A stretch of 43,264 bases of DNA from contig JAAYDI010000182.1 of the NCBI GenBank assembly GCA_012729315.1, positions 1-43,264 of the forward strand, read 5' to 3'. Each line of letters starts with the position of its first letter. Position 1 is the stretch's first letter. Source of the DNA: Planctomycetaceae bacterium (GTDB taxonomy: Bacteria > Planctomycetota > Planctomycetia > Pirellulales > Pirellulaceae). Below the pieces are notes generated by a model that had not been told where the DNA came from, made no database searches, and saw nothing but the letters and a program-made list of their open reading frames with translations. Made by a program: the position numbers and the translations under genes. This document shows positions 16,029 through 22,439 of the stretch, piece after piece.

Positions 16029-16769
16029 TCAGCGCTCCATCTGACTGGAACCCGGTCCCCGGAGTGCTGCGAGTTCTTCGCGCAAGTGGGCGATCTCGTC
16101 CCGCAGTTGTGCCACCTCGGCTTCGAGCGAGGCGAACTGGTCGGCAGAGACTCCGGCCCCACGCGCCGCCACTGGCGCGCGGGGCGTGGCGGGCTCCGCC
16201 GCACCCCGCCCGGCCGCGAACTGGGCTTTGATATTCTCCAGCCGTTCGGGCGAGTAGAGGTTGTGCGTCACGACCTGGCCGCGCCCAGCCGGGGTGAGGG
16301 TGACCACCAGCTGCTTCTGCACCAGCGACTCGAGAATCGCATGCAGGGCGTTCACGTCGGCGATGGGCTCCATGCGCGAGGCGCGGCCACGCAGCTCCCC
16401 CACCGTCTGCTCGCCGCGCAAAAGCAGTTCAGCCATGACCGCCAGTTCCACCTTGTCGACGCCTAACCATTCGTACATGTAGTGGCGGAACTTCGCGACA
16501 CGCCCCCCCGACTGCACCTCCGCCACCGCACCGATCTCACGCAGCTCGTCCAACGCCCGTTCCACGTCTTCGGGCGAGAGGTCCATGTGCGGTGCACGAT
16601 TCGATTTCTGGTTGCAGCCGTTGGTGAGCGCATTGAGCGTCAGCGGGTACGTGTCGGGTGTGGTCTTGGCCTTCTCGACCAGCACCCCGACCACCCGGCG
16701 CTGAATGGCCGAGAGGGGACGCCAGCGTTTCTCCGAGTGTTCATCAGCCGAAGGCGTGTTCGTGCTCAT
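16029..16769 (-). CDS. yceH: YceH-family (DUF480) winged-helix protein
   Basis: A 246-aa protein of the YceH family. The core is two winged-helix repeats. The first carries the family hallmark VEKAKTTPDTYPLTLNALT followed by GCNQKSNRAP (residues about 30-60). The second (about 110-180) has LLLRGEQTVGELRGRASRM. The tail is Ala/Pro-rich and ends in a short coiled coil, SLEAEVAQLRDEIAHLREEL (about 215-236). Function in the family is not settled; a DNA-binding role is usually assumed from the fold. An open frame continues upstream to 17030 but only translates the palindromic repeat element, so ATG 16769 is taken. It ends about 160 bp past the convergent cytochrome gene. The two purine nucleoside phosphorylases lie upstream on the same strand, beyond the repeat. 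Confidence 0.88.
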   Translation of the reverse strand: MSTNTPSADEHSEKRWRPLSAIQRRVVGVLVEKAKTTPDTYPLTLNALTNGCNQKSNRAPHMDLSPEDVERALDELREIGAVAEVQSGGRVAKFRHYMYEWLGVDKVELAVMAELLLRGEQTVGELRGRASRMEPIADVNALHAILESLVQKQLVVTLTPAGRGQVVTHNLYSPERLENIKAQFAAGRGAAEPATPRAPVAARGAGVSADQFASLEAEVAQLRDEIAHLREELAALRGPGSSQMER

Positions 16770-16898
16770 GGTTCGTGCATCCGCTACAGAAGAACGCCCG
16801 GCCGCACGGCCAGACGACTCCGTCAGCCCTGCCGCAGGCTCATGAGGAAATCTAAGCTGTCGATCAGTTCGTTTCAAGCATGGGGGGGGGGAATGTCT

Positions 16899-17148
16899 AA
16901 TGACGAGATACCCAAGGACGAATGAATGACGAATGACGAGATACCCAAGGACGAATGAATGACGAATGACGAATGACGAATGACGAATGACGAGATACCC
17001 AGGGACGGGAAAATGGCGAAGCCCAGGCAAATGACCAACACGTTGCCCCCTTTAGCCTTCGGTCCTGGGCATTCGTCTTCCATTCGTCCTTGGGTATCTC
17101 GTCATTCGTCATTCCCTCGTCCTTGGGTATCTCGTCATTCGTCATTCC
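16899..17148. repeat. Large palindromic repeat element with 7-bp tandem units
   Basis: The left arm has three blocks of aatgacgagatacccaagga type separated by runs of the 7-mer atgacga (best at 16957-16992). The right arm has two inverted blocks, tcgtccttgggtatctcgtc (about 17085-17104 and 17118-17137), each followed by attcgtcatt. Arms of about 30 bp are perfect reverse complements, and a nested inner pair, gcccagg (17021-17027) and cctgggc (17064-17070), lies in the middle. It fills the gap between the first phosphorylase stop and the YceH start. Upstream at 16882-16891 is a run of ten G. Open frames across it translate to MTNDEIPKDE or SSFVIRHSS strings, which I recall as a frequent planctomycete annotation artefact. 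Confidence 0.9.
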
Positions 17149-17976
17149 TTAGGTGCCGACGGCGTCGGCGACGATCTGCCGGATGTGTGGTTCGGCGTGG
17201 GCGGCCGCATCGATGACCTCAGCCGCGTCGACCACCTGTGGCGCGTCGGGGGATGCCACGTTGGTGACTACCGACAGGCCCAGGACCCGCATGCCCAGCG
17301 CGTGCGCCACGATCACCTCGGACACGGTCGACATCCCGACGACGTCTCCGCCAATCCATCGCAGGAAACGGTACTCGGCGCGCGTTTCATAGTTGGGACC
17401 GGTCACGCCGACATAGACGCCGCGATGTGCGACGAAGTTGTGTCGTCGCGCGACCTGCAGGGCGTGCAGCACCAGCGGTTCGTCGTACGGGGTAGTGCCC
17501 GTCCGCGCCGGTCGGTCTGATGTGCCTGCACTCGCCGGCGTGCTGGTCGGCAGCCCCCGCCGCATGAAGCTGATCTGGTCGTCGATGACGACCACGTCGC
17601 CGCGTGCATAGTGCGGATTGAGTCCGCCGCTGGCGTTCGAGACGATGAGCATCGGTGCGCCGCAGGCATGCGCCACACGCGCGGGGAGCGTGATCAGATC
17701 TACCGGGTGCCCCTCGTACAGATGGTACCGCCCGTCGAACACGAGCAGGGGTACGCCGCCCAGGCGCCCGCAGACGATGCGTCCAGAGTGTCCTGGTGCC
17801 GTTGTCTGGGGGAAGCCGGCCAGCGCACACAGCGGGATGGTGGCCTCGCACTGAAGGTGCCTGGTCAGGGCTCCCAGCCCCGTTCCCAGCGCGACCGCCG
17901 CCCGCGGTTCACAGGGCCACCGGCGGCAGATCTCGTCGCGCGCCAACCGGACTGCATTCGGATAGTCGTGATCCAT
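17149..17976 (-). CDS. Purine nucleoside phosphorylase, Asn type, divergent middle loop
   Basis: A 275-aa cytoplasmic enzyme of the trimeric PNP family (inosine or guanosine + phosphate to base + ribose-1-phosphate). Visible motifs: GTGLG at 31-35, GHSGR, YHLYEGHP, VSNASGGLNPHY, GPNYETRAEYRFLR, DVVGMSTVSE, then LSVVTN with N239, the position equivalent to human N243 that selects 6-oxopurines. Between about 136 and 165 the usual conserved stretch (NPLxGxN...RFPDM in its neighbour) is replaced by the low-complexity RRGLPTSTPASAGTSDRP, so this copy is atypical. The first in-frame codon is GTG (17979); ATG 17976 directly after it is chosen. It starts 67 bp after the second phosphorylase gene on the same strand, so the two are probably co-transcribed. 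Its stop abuts the palindromic element. Confidence 0.9.
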   Translation of the reverse strand: MDHDYPNAVRLARDEICRRWPCEPRAAVALGTGLGALTRHLQCEATIPLCALAGFPQTTAPGHSGRIVCGRLGGVPLLVFDGRYHLYEGHPVDLITLPARVAHACGAPMLIVSNASGGLNPHYARGDVVVIDDQISFMRRGLPTSTPASAGTSDRPARTGTTPYDEPLVLHALQVARRHNFVAHRGVYVGVTGPNYETRAEYRFLRWIGGDVVGMSTVSEVIVAHALGMRVLGLSVVTNVASPDAPQVVDAAEVIDAAAHAEPHIRQIVADAVGT

Positions 17977-18043
17977 CACCAGGTTCCGTCCTGGCGGGAG
18001 CTGGCGTCGCCCGCTTCACGTCCGCACGTTTCCGCCGCCCTCC

Positions 18044-18877
18044 TCACTGCTGCACCTGCTCGGCGGCCAACGCACCGAGTATCAGGCTCGTCAAACGTGG
18101 CTGCGCGCCGTTCGCGGTGGCGACGATGTCGTCGATGTTGGCCGGCATGAGGGCATCGGGCAGGCACATGTCGGTCACGATGCTCAAGCCGAGTACGCGC
18201 AGGCCCGCGTGAACTGCCGTGATCACTTCCGGCACGGTCGACATGCCCACGATGTCAGCCCCGATCGCACGCAGGAACCGGTACTCAGCCCGCGTCTCCA
18301 GGTTCGGACCGGCGACCGCCACGAAGACTCCCTTGTGAGCAACGATATTCTCGCGCCGCGCGATTTCCAGGACGCGGTCTACCAGAGCCAGGTCATAGGG
18401 CTCACACATGTCGGGAAAACGCGGGCCGAGCCGGTCATCGTTCACTCCGATCAGCGGATTATCGCCCATCAGGTTGATGTGGTCTTCGATCACAACCAGG
18501 TCGCCGCAACGGTAGTGTGGATTCATTCCGCCGCTGGCATTGGAGACGATCAGCAGGTTTGCACCGACGGCTTTCATCACGCGGACGGGGAACGTGATCT
18601 CCGCCAGCGAGTATCCTTCGTACATGTGGAACCGGCCCTCCATGACCATCACGGGCACCCCCTGCAGCAGGCCGCATACAAGCCGCCCGCGATGACTGAT
18701 GGCCGTCGAGTTGACGAAATGAGGGATCTGCTCGTAGTCCAGGGTCGCTTCGACCACTACCCGCTCAACCACGTTCCCCAGGCCTGTGCCCAGGATAATG
18801 CCGGCATGGGGCCGCCGGTGCCACCGCTGCCGCACAACCGCCGCTGCCGTTTCGATCTTCTCGTACAAGTCCAACAT
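18044..18877 (-). CDS. Purine nucleoside phosphorylase, Asp variant at the base-specificity site
   Basis: A 277-aa trimeric-type PNP. Motifs in order: ILGTGLGN (28-35), SHRGRLVCG, FHMYEGYS, VSNASGGMNPHYRCGD, HINLMGDNPLIGVND, GPRFPDM, GPNLETRAEYRFLRAIG, DIVGMSTVPEV, and LSIVTDMCLPDAL. The residue matching human N243 is D236. In mammalian enzymes an engineered Asn-to-Asp change at this site admits 6-aminopurines, so this copy may also accept adenosine or other substrates; that is inference. It keeps the conserved loop that the neighbour lacks. ATG 18877 has agggag and gacgga upstream within 20 nt. It is first in the probable two-gene unit. The 456 bp upstream to the next gene hold repeats R2-left and R1-C. 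Confidence 0.92.
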   Translation of the reverse strand: MLDLYEKIETAAAVVRQRWHRRPHAGIILGTGLGNVVERVVVEATLDYEQIPHFVNSTAISHRGRLVCGLLQGVPVMVMEGRFHMYEGYSLAEITFPVRVMKAVGANLLIVSNASGGMNPHYRCGDLVVIEDHINLMGDNPLIGVNDDRLGPRFPDMCEPYDLALVDRVLEIARRENIVAHKGVFVAVAGPNLETRAEYRFLRAIGADIVGMSTVPEVITAVHAGLRVLGLSIVTDMCLPDALMPANIDDIVATANGAQPRLTSLILGALAAEQVQQ

Positions 18878-19040
18878 GGTTCCGTCAGCTCCCTGATGTG
18901 ATGTATCTCGTGGGAGAAGTGATCCTCCCGTCGGCGCGGTGAAACGGTCGGGTGCCTGTCCCGCGCTGGCAGGCAGGATGCACACTGCACACGCAAGTCC
19001 CAAGCGTAGCCGACGCGGCCTACCGGACGCAAGTGCCGAT

Positions 19041-19149
19041 CTGCCTGTGCCGGATGCCTGCGCCGGATATCTGTGCCGGGCAGGCTCGACGAAAGGATGA
19101 TGAAGGGTGACAGGTATCTGTCAGGAACGAGAAGCCGGTTGCCGGGCGG
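19041..19149 (+). repeat. Dispersed repeat R2, left copy
   Basis: ctgcctgtgccggatgcctg, then cgaaaggatgatgaagggtg, the small palindrome gacaggtatctgtc (19109-19122), and gaacgagaagccggttgccg. It matches 22325-22421 with scattered substitutions and one length difference near the start. It is immediately followed by R1-C. Confidence 0.8.
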
Positions 19150-19218
19150 CGCGGCGTACCCCGGGCTGTGTTAGTAGCGCCGCGTTGCGGCTCAAGACGA
19201 CAGTTCGCGTGGCGCGAA
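19150..19218 (+). repeat. Dispersed repeat R1, copy C (partial)
   Basis: gcggcgtaccccgggctgtg, ttagtagcgccgcgttgcgg and ctcaagacgacagttcgcgt match copies A, B and D. The opening acccacgggtgg and the distal stem region are absent. It lies between R2-left and the HzsA-related gene. Confidence 0.8.
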
Positions 19219-19333
19219 TGTCGGTCTGCGGATAGGGTCGAGACAAGTTCTACGGAATATGCGATCCATACCAACATCGTCCGGGGCACAACGATAGGTA
19301 ACAGGAGCATGGGATGGACCATCGCGTCACGGT

Positions 19334-21913
19334 CTATTCCCAATTCGGGCGGAACTGTTTTCCGGCCGCTGCCGCATCGGTTGGTGATGCAATTGGCGAC
19401 AACGCGGTTTTCGCCTCGGGAGGGCAATACCACAACGAACGCCAATACGCCTCGTCCGTCTCAAACGGGTCAATGGGGTCCTTCGCGGCGTCGAAACGTT
19501 CGGGCAGTATGTCCCAACGTTTCATCCAGCGAACGTAATGGGGATTGGGTTGCCAGCCAGGCAACTCGTACCATCCAGCCTTTTCCTGCTGCGTTTTGGC
19601 GGCTTGAATCGTCCGGAGGATGACTTGGAAATCGGGATCGGTTTTGTCGCGGAAGACGACGGCTTGGCCGTAGCCGTCCTTGCACCACCCATATCCGCCC
19701 GCCTCCTTGGCCAACGGTGCCAAGAGGATCATGGATTTTTCGGGATACGAGAGGTTGTAGAGGTTCCAGCAGTGCTTGGGCACGTTCATTTTGCCCTTGC
19801 GAACGCGCTGGCCCATCGACGCGGCCGAATCGTGGCACCAGAGGCAACGGTTGTTGACGATGCCGTCGAGCGGTATTCCGATCTCGACTTTCACGTTATT
19901 GCACAGGGCCCCGGCCACCGCGCTTTCCTCGCGATTGTATACCGAGTACGTCCCATGATAATAGGCGCTTGCCTCGATCCACAACCGTACGGTGTCGTGT
20001 TCCTGTTTTGCCAGCTTCACGTCGTAATGGCTGCCGTCGATCTTGTTCATCAATGGGCTGGCGCCGGTGCCGAAACCGTAGGGCTTGTGACTTCGGAATT
20101 CCGTGTTGTAGCGTCCGAACGTGTCGCTGATTTGATTGTAGGCAAACAGCGTATAGTAGCTCTGCGTGAACCATTCGTTGCGGTCGCCCGTCAGGATGAC
20201 GCGTCGTTCTGGCTTCTCGGCACTATGGCAGGAGACGCAATGGCGATCCCAGATCGGCTGGATGTCGCGCGGGTAATGGAACACTTCGGGCACTCCGGGC
20301 GTCGGCTCGATTTTGCTGGGGTGGCGGTTCAACGCCATCAAGGAGCCGCCGCCGGACACACCGGTCGCGTTGGCGGCCGTGCTCGTGCGATGTTCGTGAC
20401 AACCGATGCAACCTTGCGTTTCGCCGGGCATGAGCATCGTGTAGCTTTGCATGCGTTTCACGGCGATGTTGTTTTCATCGAGGGCGACGAAATAGAGCGA
20501 TCTCAGCGGCGGCGCTTCGAAGGAGGCTGAACCGTCGGCCTCGACAGGCACGGTGCCGAGGACGCGGCGCAGCGTATGCGTGCCATCCATGCTGATCATT
20601 CCCGGCAAAGAATAATAGCTGATCGGTTTAGGCAGATCTTCGAGAATCAACAGCTTTTTGATGCTTCCGCGCTGAATGCCGTCCATTTCCTCGGGACGTC
20701 CGCGATAGACGTCGGTCAATACGAAACGCCCCACGGTGCTTTGCCGGTCGAGCCGCGAAGGAACGACCGGTTCGCGCGGACGCGCTCGGAGCACTCGCGG
20801 ATCGTGGACCATCTTTTCGGCGCGATGAAATTCCTGGAGTGTTCCGCTTCCATCCATGACGTACAAGCTCATGTCTTCGGCGACGAGGAAACAATCCTCG
20901 GAAAGCGGGTAGGGATCGCGGAATCCCACGCGCCCGCCACCCATTCCGAAACTCAAGAAATGATGGCCGCCCAAATCTCGCGGCGGGCTGATTTGCCGGG
21001 CGGCGGCGGGATCGTCTGGCCCCATGGACAAGTCGATGACCATGACATTGCCTGCATTCTCGCGATGTCCGACCGCCGGCGTAAAAACAGCCGCGATCTT
21101 ATGATCCGTTCCGGGAATCGGCATGGGATCACACTTCGCAAAGACCCGCGTCGGCGGGCGCACCGTACCACCGTAGGCGATCATCTGATTCGTGCCGTCG
21201 GGATTCATGGTCCACACGTCGTGGTATGTCTCGATCGAGCTGTCCACGTATTCCCAACGGTCGTAAAGTATCTTTCCGTTGGGCATGACGGTCGGACGGT
21301 CGTCGCGCACATTGTTCGCCGAAAGGCAAAGGATGTCGCTGCCGTCGCCGTTCATGCGGAAGATTTGCGCCCCGGGCGAGTGATTGCAGGGAATGAACCG
21401 TTTGCCACGGCTGGAAACGAAGATGATGCCGCCGTCGGGCAGATACTCCGGCCCGAAATCGTCCCACTTCTCGCCGAACGTAAGCTGTTTCAGCCCCGTG
21501 CCGTCGATATTCAGTTCATACAGGTTATAGTTGTGCGTGCCGCCTTTCCGATAGGCGAACAGCAGTTTCTTGCCGTCGTAGTGGACACGAGGGTCGCGGA
21601 TATCCCCCGTCTCGACCTCCATGATGACCGTGAGTTGCTTCGTCCGCAAATTGATTTTACACACGCGCGAGCCGTCCGGCGCATGGAACCAAGCGTCCGG
21701 ATTGACCGCATCGCCGCCGAAATTGCGGTAATAATGGCCGTCTTCATAAAGGGCCCGCTCGACGAAAACGATTTCCTCGGCGCCGCCCATCGCCTTGAGG
21801 GCTTTGGCGACCAGGTCGGACTTGTCGGCTTCCTTGGATGCGTCTTTTGCCCAAACGCCGCTCGAAAACGCCGCCGCGACAATGACCAGCGAAACGATCG
21901 TGTTTCGAATCAT
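19334..21913 (-). CDS. HzsA-related multiheme c-type cytochrome with beta-propeller
   Basis: An 859-aa exported protein. MIRNTIVSLVIVAAAFSSGVWA is a signal peptide cleaved before KDA. Residues about 60-430 are TolB/PD40-like propeller repeats (YELNIDGTGLKQLTFGEKWD; DGSDILCLSANNVRDDRPTV). The rest resembles the middle and C-terminal regions of hydrazine synthase alpha subunits, with three heme c sites: C502-IGC-H, C559-VSC-H and C690-LWC-H. Proteins of this type occur widely in planctomycetes that do not perform anammox, and no hydrazine-synthase beta/gamma subunit is nearby, so hydrazine synthesis is not implied. ATG 21913 has aaggaag 5 nt upstream. Base composition is visibly lower in GC (about 53% in one sampled line against about 68% in a neighbouring one), and the gene is bracketed by R1/R2 repeats: signs of acquisition. 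Confidence 0.85.
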   Translation of the reverse strand: MIRNTIVSLVIVAAAFSSGVWAKDASKEADKSDLVAKALKAMGGAEEIVFVERALYEDGHYYRNFGGDAVNPDAWFHAPDGSRVCKINLRTKQLTVIMEVETGDIRDPRVHYDGKKLLFAYRKGGTHNYNLYELNIDGTGLKQLTFGEKWDDFGPEYLPDGGIIFVSSRGKRFIPCNHSPGAQIFRMNGDGSDILCLSANNVRDDRPTVMPNGKILYDRWEYVDSSIETYHDVWTMNPDGTNQMIAYGGTVRPPTRVFAKCDPMPIPGTDHKIAAVFTPAVGHRENAGNVMVIDLSMGPDDPAAARQISPPRDLGGHHFLSFGMGGGRVGFRDPYPLSEDCFLVAEDMSLYVMDGSGTLQEFHRAEKMVHDPRVLRARPREPVVPSRLDRQSTVGRFVLTDVYRGRPEEMDGIQRGSIKKLLILEDLPKPISYYSLPGMISMDGTHTLRRVLGTVPVEADGSASFEAPPLRSLYFVALDENNIAVKRMQSYTMLMPGETQGCIGCHEHRTSTAANATGVSGGGSLMALNRHPSKIEPTPGVPEVFHYPRDIQPIWDRHCVSCHSAEKPERRVILTGDRNEWFTQSYYTLFAYNQISDTFGRYNTEFRSHKPYGFGTGASPLMNKIDGSHYDVKLAKQEHDTVRLWIEASAYYHGTYSVYNREESAVAGALCNNVKVEIGIPLDGIVNNRCLWCHDSAASMGQRVRKGKMNVPKHCWNLYNLSYPEKSMILLAPLAKEAGGYGWCKDGYGQAVVFRDKTDPDFQVILRTIQAAKTQQEKAGWYELPGWQPNPHYVRWMKRWDILPERFDAAKDPIDPFETDEAYWRSLWYCPPEAKTALSPIASPTDAAAAGKQFRPNWE

Positions 21914-22112
21914 GTTCTCTTCCTTATTGGCTTGATCCCATGGCAGCAATTCCGGGCCGGCAAGACAACTCCAGCGTTGCATGCGATTATAGGCGGCGCT
22001 GTCCGAGCCCGCCACAAGCCGCACACTGCCGGCCTGGCCCCGGTCTCGGTCTTGGATACCGCCGGTTCAGCGCGGCATCCGCGGCTCGACCGGCATGTTC
22101 ACGGGCACGCGT

Positions 22113-22310
22113 ACCCACGGGTGGCGCCGCGAGGCGCTGCTTACCCCGGGCTGTGGAGTGTAACGCCTTCGGCGTACTCCGCAGACGACAGTTCGCGTGG
22201 CGCGAACAGGTCACGAACCGTGACTTCTATCGACACACGAACAAAACGCGACTGCTGCCACGATACCAGTTGCTTTTCATGCGCGTGTGGCGCAGACAAT
22301 GCAACTGGAG
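22113..22310 (+). repeat. Dispersed repeat R1, copy D (full-length)
   Basis: It aligns end to end with 1-196. It opens with acccacgggtggcgccgcga and has the inverted motif ggtcacgaaccgtgact. It closes with ccagttgc (22266-22273) and gcaactgg (22301-22308), able to form a stem. The segment after the ctgtg is different here (gagtgtaacgccttcggcgt), itself a hairpin. It lies upstream of the HzsA-related gene. Confidence 0.85.
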
Positions 22311-22324
22311 GGTTTCCAGGGCGC

Positions 22325-22421
22325 TGTGCCTGTGCCGGATGCCTGTACCGGCCAGGCACGCCGAAAGGATGATGGATGGTGACAGGAATCTGTCAGTGAC
22401 GAGAAGCAGGTTTCCGGGCGG
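22325..22421 (+). repeat. Dispersed repeat R2, right copy
   Basis: tgtgccggatgcctgtaccg, cgaaaggatgatggatggtg, gacaggaatctgtc (22381-22394) and gacgagaagcaggtttccgg match 19041-19149 in the same orientation. It sits directly after R1-D, 19 bp before the end of the helicase gene. Confidence 0.8.
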
Positions 22422-22439
22422 TGTACCAGCGGGTCGAGC

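Noticed and set aside
16899-17148. CRISPR-like array
   Set aside because: Repeats are 7-mers and inverted blocks without regular unique spacers, and no cas gene is present.
16874-17216. Short proteins such as MTNDEIPKDE and SSFVIRHSS strings
   Set aside because: They are translations of the palindromic 7-mer repeat in several frames, not genes.
20576-22372. 598-aa open frame on the plus strand over the HzsA-related gene
   Set aside because: No motif, and the minus strand has a signal peptide, Shine-Dalgarno and three heme sites.
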